From Icerya purchasi (Eukaryota; Arthropoda; Insecta; Hemiptera; Monophlebidae), in assembly GCA_039619475.1 (NCBI GenBank), contig CM077116.1, positions 6,076,001 to 6,140,000 on the forward strand: a DNA stretch of 64,000 bases, given 5' to 3'. The stretch's first letter is position 1. Each line of letters starts with the position of its first letter. The translations under genes and the position numbers were made by a program. This document shows positions 10,095 through 21,839 of this stretch, piece after piece. The notes beneath the pieces were generated by a model, which worked only from the letters and a program-made list of their open reading frames with translations, had not been told where the DNA came from and did not search any database.

Positions 10095-10765
10095 ATTATA
10101 TTAAAATTCTTCATGTTTAACGCTGTCGAATGATTTCTAATGACCAATGAATCATATAAATATTCCGTTGTTGATCGCAGCAGAGTTCTATACCAATGTA
10201 TTGAGATAGAAAATTTCCTCTCTAGTTACGAGGCCACTCTCAAATCCAAACTGAGCGTATTCACTGTAAATTTCCATTTTCTAAATATCCGAGTGTGGTT
10301 TGTTTATTAAAATATATAATCGATCTGATTCCTAACCATTTGTGTTTCTGTTATATCTTTTGACAATTTCCACGTCTACTGCCTTCCTGCTGGCAATTTA
10401 AACCACGTGTTCGAAATAGTTAGGTCTCTTTCTTGACAAACGCTAATAAACATGTTTCCACGGGCGTTTCTTTTACCTAGACCATAGGCGCCAACGGTGT
10501 CACCTACTCTACCACTTCCGACTTTCGCATTGAAATTATTCACGGTGATGGAACTTTTTGGTTAATTTCATGAGCTTGTTGATATCCTTATAGAGACTTT
10601 CTCCTCCCCTGGTGTATACGCCTGGATCACGTTCAGTCTAGCAGGTCTGGTGTCTGGGCATAGCATAATAACTCTCTCGGATAAGGGATAAAATCCGGTA
10701 ACTGCTTTTTTAACTTTTGCGTTCACCACTATGCCGACTGTATATCATTTATGGTATGCTACATC

Positions 10766-13135
10766 ATATTACGTTGCCAGCCCCAGAGGTAGCAAGTTAC
10801 GTGATAAAATAATTTAGGAAGTTAATTTATTAATTTAATTTACCCCTTTACTCTTTTAAATATTATGCAACTTTTGAGGCACTATTTTTCACACACCTTT
10901 ATTAATATTGATGATATTTTTCGATTACTTCTCGTCTCGCTATATGAAGTAAAAAACATATTAAACAAGATTTCCTTTTCAACTATTATATTTAGCGCCC
11001 GGACAGAAAATTTCTGGTAAAAACTGTTCATTATTCGAGTGTAAGAGGAATTTGTATTTCTAAATATATATATATATCCCTAAAAAATGTGTAATGAAAT
11101 TATTTCCTTATTGAAGGAGAAATTTAATGGTTTTTAATTAAAAATGAAAAATGTTTAATTGACGCGGTATTTTTTTTTTTTAATCTTTTTATACATATAT
11201 GGGTTTGTCATCGACGACATTAGCTCAGGAAATGTAAAGTAGGAGAAAATAAAGTTGTATTCTTAGACTTTAAGGATAGAGGATAATTAAATTCGAAGGC
11301 AGGAATAACAGAAGTAAAAGAAATAGGTGAATGCAAGAAGCACCGATAAAGGGAGCAAGGATAATATCAAGTTACAGCAGAGAAGAGTAGAAAGATGACT
11401 GTTCAGCCGAAAAGGTCGAACATTCAAGTAAAACATGATATCAGAGTCACAAAGAAAGTAATTAGAAGAGGGATGAGAGAACAAAATGGGGTAGTGGCAG
11501 ATGAAGACCATTTCTCTAATGAAGTAAGATTTTATTTTATTTTTTATGAAACCGTAAACAACATTTTTATTTTACGGATTTTTTAAGTATTTGGTTTCTT
11601 CTTTAATTCAATTTACACGCGTCTACCTACATTACAGATGATATTTATATAACAACTGATTGCTCCAATCGATTACAGTTTTCGCATATTAGATCTTTCT
11701 CTATTCAGGCGTTAGTAGTTCCGCTATGTAATCAGAAATTAGCGACATTAGCGATGCAATATTAAAATAATTCGCAAAAGTCAAAATACAATTTTGTGAG
11801 AACATCGCTCTCCGGTACGCAAGCAACGAAATTCTAAACGTGCAGGAAGTTATTGAGGATTCAGCTGGAAAGCAAACAAATTGTAAAACCATAAAAATTG
11901 GTTGGCTGTTGATTTACCGGACAACTGATCCGGAAGGAAAAAGACAGTTTGACTCAGTTAATTTCATTTAGCTATAGAATCTTAACGGTTTAGTTGTTTC
12001 TGTTCGACGAATTTAAGACCGAGCATGTTGGATTTTGGTATCACGCCTTTTATAGGCACATGTTTCCCGCTTAATCTTATTAAATTTAATACCACATTAT
12101 TAATCTTTGGTTCTGAACGCTGGTTGTTAAGCTCGATTTTCCGCTTACTCAGTCTCATTTGAAAGTCGATTAAGGGACAGAGACCGCGTTTACGAATAAG
12201 GTGAGATCACACTTTGCACTATACTATTCTTTAATTCTTTCGTGGGCAACTCATGAAAAGTGATCAAATGTTGATCCGCATTCGGAACAGTTCTCCCGTC
12301 CCGCGGAACCTATCCTCGTGTGATCAACGATCAAATTATGAACCCCCGATTTCTTTTTTTTTTTTTTTGCACGCGCTGCAAAGCCGCAATTTTTTATTGT
12401 ACAAATTAAAGTAAATCGAGGTTTTTTGTAGTTAAAGACTACTACTTTCATATGCACAAAACCTGATATCTCTATCTTTTTTCTATAGTTCGTGGTAAGT
12501 CTCAGAAAATCACCCGGAATTTTTTGAGCGCAAGGTAATATTACCCTTTAAGAAAAAAAACAGCATTAATACCATGTTTGTTTTTGTTCGTTTTTCGATT
12601 CCAGTTTTTAGTGGGAAAAACATACAAAAAAAAAAATGAACAACCAAAAAAAAAAACAATCGTTTATGTGTTGACAAAACGTGCGAAAATCGGTTATTAA
12701 AACGAATGTCACATACGAACGATTGTTCGTTTCGGTTGCGGCTACGTAGTATAAACTTTAAGATTACATTTGCAAATTCTCGAAAACGCCGAGCTAACGA
12801 AAAGGGAAATTCGGAAGATTAAGCGAGAGGAAATTCGTACAAAGTAAATAAAATTCTCATTTTCCAGCACGATCTTAAAACCCGATATTCGTGCTTTTCC
12901 AGCACACAGTTGTCTGGAAAAAATTACGTTAAACTACAGAAAGGTAGCGTGACGTACAGATTTTCTCCTGGCCCTGGCGAAAGTAAACAATGGCTAAGTG
13001 AAATGGAAGAATTTCTCGATTCCGTTATGCGTAATTTTTTCTGCCTCTTGCCTACACAGATAAACAGTGCGAGGTGCTCGATATGAAAAAGTGTCAAAGC
13101 ATGGAAAAACATAAATGTGGTGATACTCTCTCTGT
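10766..13135. other. Unassigned AT-rich intergenic DNA
   Basis: No coding similarity recognised on either strand. The longest open frames are under 75 codons, lack motifs and overlap each other. Homopolymers occur at 11170-11183 (T) and 12355-12369 (T). Confidence 0.4.
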
Positions 13136-13139
13136 ACGC

Positions 13140-13715
13140 ACATAGTTGAATATGCGGAGGTAGTGGTAAACGAGTAAAAACCAGACTAGGAGACGAGTCG
13201 CGGTTGTCAAAGTCGGATAAAGAACGGCCAAACGTTGAAATTTGGTGTCTTCGACGGACGTGTAAGTCTGCAAGTGCGGAAGGGTTTGGTCTCGGATACC
13301 TGTTACGCGCAGCTGAATAGTGTTTAGTTCGGATGACGTTGACGGTCGCGGTCGCAGCGAGCGGTGAGCTTTACGTCGTCGGACGGAACGAATGCGTCTT
13401 CGTTTAGTAGTCGAGCTTTCAAAATCGTCTTAACGGAATCGCGTGTGTCCGTCTAATCGAGGTCGTTTTTTTGAAAGATTACCACCGGGCGGCTCTTTTG
13501 CATCTTATCCGAACAACCGTACACTTCGCGGATAATTTTCGATTAAATACGCGTGTTGCTTATCCGGGTTTTCGGGAATTTTTTTCGAACAATAATAATA
13601 ATTAAAACGGAAAATATATTTTAATTTTTAAACTGAAAAATTTGTTCGATTTCGCGGAATTGCCGGACGACATTTTTGATTCTGATTAAGAAAATTATAC
13701 ATTCCGGAAAGTAGT
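13140..13715 (+). promoter_or_regulatory. CpG-rich island; candidate host promoter and untranslated first exon
   Basis: Between about 13190 and 13480 the composition changes abruptly from AT-rich to roughly balanced, with dense CpG (for example ggtcgcggtcgcagcgagcg, acgtcgtcggacggaacg). No long ORF crosses it and no repeat copy was seen elsewhere in the window. At 13712 the sequence gtagtaagtatt contains the strong splice-donor hexamer GTAAGT. This combination is typical of the 5' UTR exon of an insect gene whose coding exons lie to the right, beyond a long intron. A non-coding RNA gene or an unrecognised element are alternatives. This is an inference from composition only. Confidence 0.35.
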
Positions 13716-13719
13716 AAGT

Positions 13720-14320
13720 ATTTTCGACTTTTTCAAAACTTTTCAAATGGTGCTTTTTAAAATAGACGATAATTAAACGCGACAACGATATAAACGAATA
13801 TTCTAGAAACAGGTTTTACAGTTCGTTCCTCTGTTAGCCCATCGTTAATATGTCTCGATAATAACCTAACATCACGCCGAATTCACCTTTACTAAAATAA
13901 TTGCATCGTAATATTCGTCTTAATTCATTTTTTCATAAATACGTATATTGTAATGATCTTTTTACAGTTTCCAATTTAAAAATTATAAAGTATTATTAGG
14001 AACTTTTGATATAACTACTTATAGGTGAGTAAAAACGCAAGAAATTTAGCATACGCATACTAAGGCCCTTTTGATAGAGTCGTACATTACATATTTTTTT
14101 TTAATAAACCTATCAATGCAACTTTACTACTATATGTACCAAAAAAAAAAAAAAAAAAATAACAAATAAGACCTAAACGCAGCTGCAAATTTCTTCTTCT
14201 TCTTTTATAACGTTCAACTGCTGCTTCAAGCGAACTTTGATGAACCGTTTATCCAAAAATTATCAATAATTTTTTTTTTTTGAAAACATATACAATGTTT
14301 ATTAACATTTACACATTTCC
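13720..14320. other. Unassigned AT-rich DNA
   Basis: No gene seen. Homopolymer A at about 14141-14159 and T at about 14269-14280. If the preceding island is a first exon, this would be intron. Confidence 0.35.
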
Positions 14321-14329
14321 TTGTCAATA

Positions 14330-15205
14330 CGTTTAACGACGAGTTTTCTTACATCTAAATATGTCTACGCTATACTAATTATATACTGTACAATTTTATC
14401 GCAGTGCAAATCATTTTATTACAGATTTATCCTATTTTTCCTTATTTCTACCATTTTTGGATCAATAACAGAATACTGCTCTACAGTATATTTTCCAGTT
14501 TTACGAGAAAAAGACAAGAATAAGCTGTTAAAATTACAAAGGAAAATATTAATAGGAACAATCTCTGGTTATCGCACAATATCGTATACTTCAGTCAACA
14601 TCATAGCAGGAATAATACCTATAGACTTAAAGTTAGAAACTGTAAACCAAATCAAAACATGCAAACAAGAAGAACTAAAATTTTAGACAAGAAAAAGTTA
14701 CGAAAACAGATCAATAAAATTAATTCAAGTAGTATACGACTTTGGCAACTCAGATGTGATAAATCAAATACTGGCAAAGTAACACGGGAAATAGTTCCAA
14801 ACTTAGAAGAAAGACTAAAAATGAAACATTTTTATACCGATTATAACTTCACTCAATTTTTAACCGGACATGGAAATAATGGGGTGTCTATATGAAACAA
14901 TTTAAAATTGCTGAAACAGACATCTGTATAGACTGTAAAGAGGAAACAGACGATTGCTTTCATTCGATTTTCGAATGCAATAAGTTTAAAAACGAAAGAG
15001 AAAAACGGAAAATAACAAAAAAACCAATAACCGAAATACATAAAAAAAACTTTTTTAATTTGATCAGCTTTGTCAACCATGTAATGAATAACAAAACAAA
15101 ACACATCAACAACAAATAATAACAGTAACAATCAGAAACTCTGGCTGAAAAACCGCATGGTACAGCGGAGTAAATAAATAAATAATAAGAAAAAAAAAAA
15201 AAAAA
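14330..15205 (+). pseudogene. LINE ORF2 C-terminal remnant, R1-like
   Basis: Three successive frames cover one protein: KLLKLQRKILIGTISGYRTI with IAGIIPIDLKLE (to 14685), then RLWQLRCDKSNTGKVTREIV and FLTGHGNNG (to 14893), then FKIAETDICIDCKEETDD with CFHSIFECNKF (to 15117). The order 'QR-x-LI...YRTxS', 'W...GxxT...P', 'LTGHG' and a C-x2-C...H-x4-C finger is typical of R1-like LINE C-termini. Frameshifts near 14685 and 14890 break it. The 3' region ends in taaataaataataag plus an A-run at about 15190-15205. It is 5'-truncated. Confidence 0.82.
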
Positions 15206-15224
15206 CTTAGCTATAACTAATCTA

Positions 15225-15356
15225 TTATTTATTTTATTTTATTTTATTTATTTATTTTATTTTATTTATTTATTTTATTTTATTTTATTTATTTATTTTA
15301 TTTTATTTAATTAATTTATTTTATTTTATTTTATTTTATTTTATTTATTTATTTTG
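15225..15356. repeat. (TTTTA)n / (TTTA)n microsatellite
   Basis: Continuous pentamer/tetramer repeats of tttta and ttta, directly downstream of the A-rich end of the preceding LINE, a common place for such arrays to seed. Confidence 0.95.
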
Positions 15357-15615
15357 TTCCATACCTTTTCCTTCCCTTTTTTTTTCACTTTTGTATATCA
15401 CTATTTCCGGTACTTCTCTTATTTAATGCTTATTATTGTTGCTATATTTCCCTCTTTCTGTAACAATTCCTTTATTTTCTTTTTTTTCACTCCAATTTTT
15501 TCCTCCTCTATTATTTCTTTAGGTATTCTCTTTAACAACTGCGTTATAACGTATTTTTCTGTTCGCTCCCCCATTTTTTTTTAGCTAACGGCAATTTGTA
15601 CAAATAATTTTCCCT
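15357..15615. other. Pyrimidine-rich spacer between two LINE fragments
   Basis: T/C-rich, no protein similarity; open frames here are compositional. Confidence 0.4.
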
Positions 15616-16496
15616 TAGCCCTTATTCTATTTTTCTCCTTTCCTCCAATTCTATTTCCTTATCTGTCATTATGTATTCCCATATCTTTACAAATAAGTAC
15701 ATTCTTCTAACGTTCAGTACGTCTTCTTTTTGTATTATTCCACTTTCAGTCTCGTATTTGTGATCTGATATTAATTTCAAGCATTCTATTGGCAGTTTAC
15801 TTATTTTCCCCACGTATGTTTTCCTAGCTATTCCCCATGCCTGAATTCCATATCTGATTCTCGATTCCACTAGTGCATGATACACTGTTTTTAACGTTTT
15901 ATTTGTTGCATATTTCTTTAAAGTGTATAATGCTGGTAATGTTGCCCTAATTTTCTTTGCAATGTATTCCGTATGTCCGTCCCGCCTTAAGTGTGGGTCC
16001 ACCATTACCCACAAATATTTATATTGGGTCACTACTACCATCATCCGGTATATTTAATCTTTTCACATTCATTTGTTTCGTCCCACTCATGTACACATTA
16101 CATCATGCCTATCCCTTTTCATTCGTAGTACCATTGCTTTAGTTTTTGATACATTAATTCTTAGATTTTCTTATTGTGATGAGATCTTTTTGCATTTTCA
16201 TTTCTGCCTCCTTAATACCTTTATGTGCTGTAACTATTGTTATATCATCCGTGAACGAGTATATATCGCTATATTTTAATTAGTTGTATAGTAAATAGTA
16301 TTGGCGCTAAGTTACTACCTTGCGGAACTCCCATATTCAACTCCTCTTTTTCACTTTGTGCATTCAATACATTTACACCTGTTTTCCTTTGGTTTAGGTA
16401 GTTTTCGAACCAGTTTTTAACGCTGTGCGTTATTCCTATCTTCCCTAATTATATTTATAAGTACTTTATAGTCAATCGTTTCGAATGCTCTACTTA

Positions 16497-17794
16497 CAAG
16501 GAAAGTACACGAGTTGTCAGACGCCGATTTTGATGAAATTTGGATATTTTGTAAAGTATAAAAAAATATTAGACCCGTTTTTTTTTATCGGCCCATATGG
16601 AGTTTCAAGGGGTGAAACCTACCCCTAAAGTTCACCCAAAAAAATCGTTTTTCTTAAATATCTCGTCTTTAACTCGATATTTTTTTATGAAACAAAATGG
16701 AAATTATTTTTTATTCTATTACCAATTAACCTTGGCTACTTATTAATTTATTTTTGTTATTATTTACGTAAGAATAGAATGATTATTGTTAATAAATAGA
16801 TAAAGAAATAAATAAATACATAAGTTAAACTGTACCAGTAATTTTTTAAATAAGTTAATTATAAGAACGGTTTTGCAGTATACCACAATGAATAGACCTT
16901 TCATTTGCCTGCGGTTTAGGAGTAGAGCGGTTTTAATCATAGGCAATCGGCCTGTCTGATGTTTAGAAGTTTGAGGCTGTATGGTTATAACGCACAGGTC
17001 TCTGGCCTGTCTGGAGTTTAGGAGTTTGGGGTTTGTTGGTTTAAAAAAACACAGGCTAAATGCCTGTCTGGATTTTAGGGGCTTGGGGTTGTATGGTTAT
17101 AAAGCACGGGATAATTTGAATTTTCAAAAATTGATAACAGATTTGTAATCAGCGACCTTAAAAATCCTCGTATACAATTTGTCGTTAAAATTAAAACTTT
17201 TTTGACTTTTTTGCCTGTCATATTGGATCCTCCATTTTGAATTAAGAAAATCTGATGACGGATTCGTAATCAGCAACCTCAAAAACCCTTACATATAAAT
17301 TACTTACGAAATTGGATTACTTGATACATGTATTTATTGATTTTTCTTGTAAGGGGTGCTTTACCGCCTTTAAGGGTGAAATTCATGAAAACGCCGAAAC
17401 ACGTCAACTTTATTTTTTAATTGTGTGTGTTAAAAAAAGTTTTATTATTTTTTAATGTTATTTTATAATTTTTTATTCCATAATTACGACCAAAAAAAAG
17501 GTGTTTTCACCCCCTAGAAAATAGAGGATGCAACCCCACTGCTTAAATCACTGTGGATTACTTGTCCTTCGCACGAGAAATAATTTCCATTTTGTTTCAT
17601 AAAAAAATATCGAGTTAAAGACGAGATATTTAAGAAAAACGATTTTTTTGGGTGAACTTTAGGGGTAGGTTTCACCCCTTGAAACTCCATATGGGCCGAT
17701 AAAAAAAAAAACACGGGTCTAATATTTTTTTATACTTTACAACATATCCAAATTTCATCAAAGTCGGCGTCTGACAACTCGTGTACTTTCCTTG
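16497..17794. mobile_element. 1.3-kb non-autonomous DNA transposon with about 216-bp terminal inverted repeats
   Basis: The left end caaggaaagtacacgagttg (16497) is repeated in inverse at the right end, where gtgtactttccttg stops at 17794. The arms stay complementary for about 216 bp (16497-16712 against 17579-17794), including a conserved ggtttcaccccttg / caaggggtgaaacc block. The flanks are TTA at 16494-16496 and TTA at 17795-17797, consistent with a 3-bp duplication. It interrupts the RT of a LINE, whose two halves resume on either side. No transposase is encoded. The 3-bp TTA duplication fits PIF/Harbinger-like transposases, but the superfamily cannot be fixed from the ends alone. Confidence 0.88.
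16907..17105. repeat. 55-57-bp tandem repeats inside the inverted-repeat transposon
   Basis: gcctgtctg followed by a gtttagGagtttggggtt-like block recurs at 16950, 17005 and 17062, with a degenerate first unit near 16907. Units also share tggttataa and gcac(a/g)g. Confidence 0.8.
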
Positions 17795-18048
17795 TTAGAT
17801 CTATGAATGTTATCAGTGTACCTTCTTCCCTTCTTCCTAAATTTACCCTGATTTTTTCTGTAAACTCACCGAGAGCTTTCGATGTTGATTTGCCCTTTTG
17901 AAACCCGTATTGTGTTCTGTCAATTATCTACTATTTTCCTGTAAGCATTTCGTTAAACTATTAGCTTCATACTTTTCTAAGATTGTTGCAATTAAATTAC
18001 TTACTGCAATTGGTCTATAATTTTCATATTCACTGTGTTTGCCTATTT

Positions 18049-18878
18049 TTAACCGACTTCAAAAAAGAAGGAGGTATTCAATTCGACTGTATTTTTTTTT
18101 TTTTTTTTTATATGTGTGTTACCTCAGAATTATTTTCAAGATGAACCGATTTTGATGATTCATATTTTATTTGAAAGGTGGCGTTTCTCATGCGGTCCCA
18201 TTTAAATTTGATCCATATCTGACCGGTAGTTTTTGAGTTATCCTTAATAATGAGGGAGATTGAAGCTCTTTGGATGCTTTTCATTCATGATTGTTTTCAC
18301 CGTCGGGTTAGATTTATTGACTTAAAATACTATAAATTTGCCAGACTACCATGGAAATGTAGAGCTTTTGATGTTTTTATCGTGGAAATATCTGTTCTTA
18401 TTAAAATGTTTTAATTTAATTGAATAAAAATGCACTAAAAATTAAAAAATAAAATGTTTTTTTTTCAAAAAATAAATACCAACTTCAAGGTTTATTATAA
18501 AAATTTAAAAATGCACTAAAAAGTAAAAAATAATTACTCCCGATAAAATATATATATCAAACTGATATAACTTAAAATGACATTATCGTAATTCTTATAC
18601 AACTTATTAAAGTTGACGTCAGATTCATATTAAAAGAATAATTAAAAACTGCATTAAATGTTCATTAAATTGTTCCTAGATATAGTAACATGAATTTAAT
18701 GCCAACTCTAATAAGTATTAATGTTGTATAAGAATTACGTTATCACCACTTAAGTGTTATATCACTCTGATATATATATTTTATCGGGAGTAATTATTTT
18801 TTACTTTTTAGTGCATTTTTAAATTTTTATAATAAACCTTCAAGTATCGATATTTATTTTTTGTAAAAAAGCGTTTAA
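18049..18878 (+). mobile_element. TTAA-flanked composite fold-back element, copy 2 (complete)
   Basis: TTAA at 18049-18052 and TTAA at 18875-18878 bracket an 822-bp repeat that separates RPIY from IGKHSEYENYRPIA in the LINE RT, so the insertion boundaries are confirmed by the interrupted gene. The left part (ccgacttcaaaaaagaagga) matches 6754-7030. The right part is a large hairpin: arm 18452-18603 (including attactcccgataaa and cttatacaac) pairs with 18723-18872 (gttgtataag, tttatcgggagtaat). There is no coding capacity. TTAA duplications are known for piggyBac-type and Kolobok-type transposases. Confidence 0.85.
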
Positions 18879-19734
18879 TATATATTGGCCTCGTTTTCGT
18901 TATCTCTAGTCCATCTGGTATTCATCCTCCACTTAGATTCATATTTATCAGTTTCGTAATTCTTTTTTGCTATATTTGTTTTTATTATCTTTGTATCTTT
19001 TATTCTTATCCCATCTAGTCCTGTGGCCTTTGTTTCTTTCAATCCCTCAATAATTTTCCCCACTTGCTCTATGTTTGCTTTAGGTATGTACATGTTTACT
19101 TTCGGTTCATTCTCTTTTCTTTCCCCTAATAATACTTTGTTACATTTGTGTCCTAGTTTTTTTTATATCGCTTTTGACTGAACCTGCTCGCAATTTCAAT
19201 TCCTCCTTGTCCCTTCGAAAAGTGTTTTTCGATCATATCATCTACTCCTAGATTCCCTCGCCAAATATCTCTCAGCCGATAATAACATAATACGATGATT
19301 ATTTCATCAGCAGCGCCTCAACCTAGCCGCTCTTTCGATTATTATGATTATTATCTTTACGGTATCTATGTGGTATATGTGGATGCGTGGATACCGCATA
19401 TACTATACTACCTGTACCTCTATTTTTTCAGGTTTTCGTTTTTAATAAAATTTCTTTCCGACTGAAAATAAACTATCTCTCCTTCGGATTCCAACGTATA
19501 AACTAAATTTATCTGCCCGAAAGAGATTCATTTTCAGATTGTCATCAGCCATAAGATGTTTCTTAATATGTTTATAATTTAAATAAAAATCTTGGTAGTG
19601 ATTAAAAGTTAATTAGTATCATTAATCCCGTTATTGTTTTAATTCTGATTAAAATAAATAAATCGAAAATACTTTAATATACAGTTGTTGGAAATACGCT
19701 GATATACCGATGTAAATAATAAATTTTATGCGGT

Positions 19735-20051
19735 TACGTAGCGTACGTAACTCAAAGGTATATGTGTTTGCCGATGACATTACTTTATTAATGGAGAGTA
19801 AAAATTTAGAGATGGCGGAAAGATTATTACAAGAGGATATAGATAATTTTAGTAAATGAGGACATGAAAGGAGGTTATGTATAAAAATAAATCTAAATTT
19901 CTGCACATTCGGAACAGTGCTAAACATATGATACATGATCCGCGAATTACCCTCCATAATAATGATTGCACAGATGAACTTCATACAAATAACACAATAC
20001 TCATTTGTGTTGTTGTCCACCGCTTGAGAACGCAAAATTTTTTAAACATCT

Positions 20052-20087
<36 letters not shown>

Positions 20088-21040
20088 ATAAATCCTTGAA
20101 CTGGAAAGAACACATTCAAAGTTTAAACTCGAAAATAAGACAGTCAATTTAAGCTTTATATAAAATAAAACAGGGTTTAGCATAACATTACGCATATACT
20201 GTAATTCGATAATAATGTCTTGAATTTTATATGGAATTCAAATATGTTATGTGAGGCTAAGAAAACGGAAATAAATAAAATAAGCAAAATGCAGAAAAGG
20301 TGTTTGAAACTTATACTCCAAGGAAAACGACGAAATGTCCCCCCAGATGTGCTATTTCTATTATAGATTACTAGAATTTAATGTCAACAATATAAAATTA
20401 CCATCTAAGCGAAAAATTCGATTAATAAGAAATCAAAGCAATATAAATTGCATATATCCTCAGGGCGTAAATCTACGAATTGATAATATTGATGATTCAG
20501 TTATAATTCAACTAATTAGTAAAATACTCCATCACATAGCAAACAAAAAATAAATTAGTGAGTGAAAAAAGGATGTATATGGCTGAAAGAGTGGTATAAA
20601 GAGTAAAACCCAAGATACGTTTCGAATCATTCTATTTTATAATTTTCTTTTATTGTTCTCTTTTTATTTATTTGTTTTCGTCCTTCCTTATTTTTTTTCT
20701 TCTGTCATTTTTCTTTAAAATAAGAACAGGTTTTTTTTCATCTTTATTTTCTTTCTTTTCTTTGTATTTGAAGATATTTAGATGCCCTCATGTATGTACA
20801 AATAAGTATTTACGGTGTGTGTACGTATTTGTCTGTGTGTACACTATAATTTATATAATCTTAAGTTGACTAATATTATGATGTATAAGATAAGCAAGAA
20901 TAGTTGTAATTTTGTGTACTTAGAATATACGTTAATAAGAGTGTCGGGCATTCACGCAATGTGTATACTTACCCTGTGAGACAGACAACTTATTTTAAAA
21001 AAACCAAAAAAAAAAAAAAAAAAAAAAAACAACAAAAAAA
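19735..21040 (+). pseudogene. LINE RT remnant with 3' UTR and A-rich tail
   Basis: VYVFADDITLLMESKNLEMA at about 19757 is the RT catalytic box. KHL then runs into a TA microsatellite at 20055-20085, followed by INKSLNWKEHIQSLNSKIRQ, which is the 'YLG...W..HI' block. Further on YGIQIC and ISKMQKRCLKLI-like residues appear in shifted frames, and 20335-20553 encodes a C-terminal tail with many Ile, Asn and Arg residues. Several stops interrupt the protein. The stretch to 20995 looks like 3' UTR and ends with an A-rich tail at 20996-21040. The protein resembles the minus-strand RT fragment at 42.3-43 kb. Confidence 0.75.
20055..20085. repeat. (TA)n microsatellite
   Basis: About 15 TA units, grown inside the decayed RT frame at its YLG motif. 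Confidence 0.95.
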
Positions 21041-21044
21041 CATG

Positions 21045-21835
21045 AATATTCTCTTAGTCAGGGCTGCTCTGACAATATGAAGTTCTACTTGCAAATGAAT
21101 GTGACATTGCTCCGTAGTTAGCGTCGATCCAGTATTTTTTTACATACAATGTGATGATATTGCAAATATCGCGTTAATATGAAACACTCTTTTGTAACTA
21201 GTTAAATTTTAAGTAAATTTACCCTTTTTTCTCCCGTAGCAATTATTTATATCTTCCATTATTAGTACGAATGTAGCCGAGCAAATTGCGTTTAACGCTT
21301 CAGCATTCTTGGAGCAACATTCCAATCCGATCGAGAAATTTTCGTAATTTTTTCACACGTTCTATTTCTAAAGTTTAATTTAACGAGCGTGTAGGCAGAT
21401 TAAAAGAATTTGTGCAGCTTAGTTCCGACGCTGGTCTCCTTTCATAGTAGATTGCAATTCCCACGTTTGTCGGTTTTCATTTGTTTTTAAAATGCGGCTT
21501 ACGTGCAAAAATTAAATTTTTTCTTTTTTTTCTTTTTTAAAAGCCATTCCAAGCCTATTGGCTATCGGTAGCTGGTATGGCAAATGATTGTGACGTGAAA
21601 GGTCATAGTCCAGTGACTAGTCCCTGTATTAGTAACTTATGTTTGAATAATTTTCACAAAGGTGTTTTTTTTGTTTATTTTTTGTTTGTTTTTTTTACTA
21701 AGTCAGGTCTAAAGGTTTCGTTCTTCTTAGTCTGCGCACTTATGTTTGTGGCGATTTGTCCAGTAGGCCAATTGCAGTCCAGTTCGTGTGATTATATAAC
21801 CGCTCCTGATGTTTTGTTGATATCCTCTTGATAAC
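21045..21835. other. Unassigned AT-rich DNA
   Basis: No supportable gene. It could include the divergent C-terminal end of the minus-strand Jockey fragment that follows, but no motif confirms this. Confidence 0.3.
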
Positions 21836-21839
21836 ATCA

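Larger units (their letters stand above)
9131..10765 (-). pseudogene. RTE-like LINE remnant with internal deletion and nested SINE
   Basis: Read on the minus strand, 10440-10700 gives an AP-endonuclease-like stretch (VIQAYTPGEE; NNFNAKVGSGRVGDTVG with YGLGKRNARGN). Near 10250-10100 come QFGFESGLVTRE and KSFDSVKHE (RT motif A region). Near 9700 comes RIISSLYWYQSAYVK, near 9490 the catalytic YADDTV box, then QTILNSVNTHNREAGLKINV and, at 9131-9270, EIKSKIEQVRHAFIKYKRLL. The piece between endonuclease and motif A is far too short, so an internal deletion is likely. Several frameshifts are present. The SINE at 9722-10083 interrupts the RT. The same family is preserved better at 52.2-55 kb. Confidence 0.82.
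15622..19300 (-). pseudogene. LINE reverse transcriptase remnant split by two transposon insertions
   Basis: On the minus strand the RT blocks appear in correct order. EQVGKIIEGLKETKATGLDG (about 19030) is followed by RPIY (18890) and the first insertion. Then come ENYRPIAVSNLIATILEKYE (18030) and GFKRANQHR (17910), and the second insertion at 16497-17794. RAFETIDYKVLIN (16470), MGVPQGSNLAPILFTI (16320), FTDDITIV (16240) and YKYLWVMVDPHLRRDGHTEY (16020) follow, ending with YHALVESRIRYGIQAWGIA (15860). The YADD-type box has become FTDD. Stops and frameshifts are frequent. The 5' and 3' ends are not defined. The clade is within the Jockey/CR1-like group without an RNase H domain. Confidence 0.85.

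Noticed and set aside
19649..20035. 128-codon minus-strand open frame
   Set aside because: It is antisense to a recognisable RT (FADDITLL) on the plus strand and has no motif.
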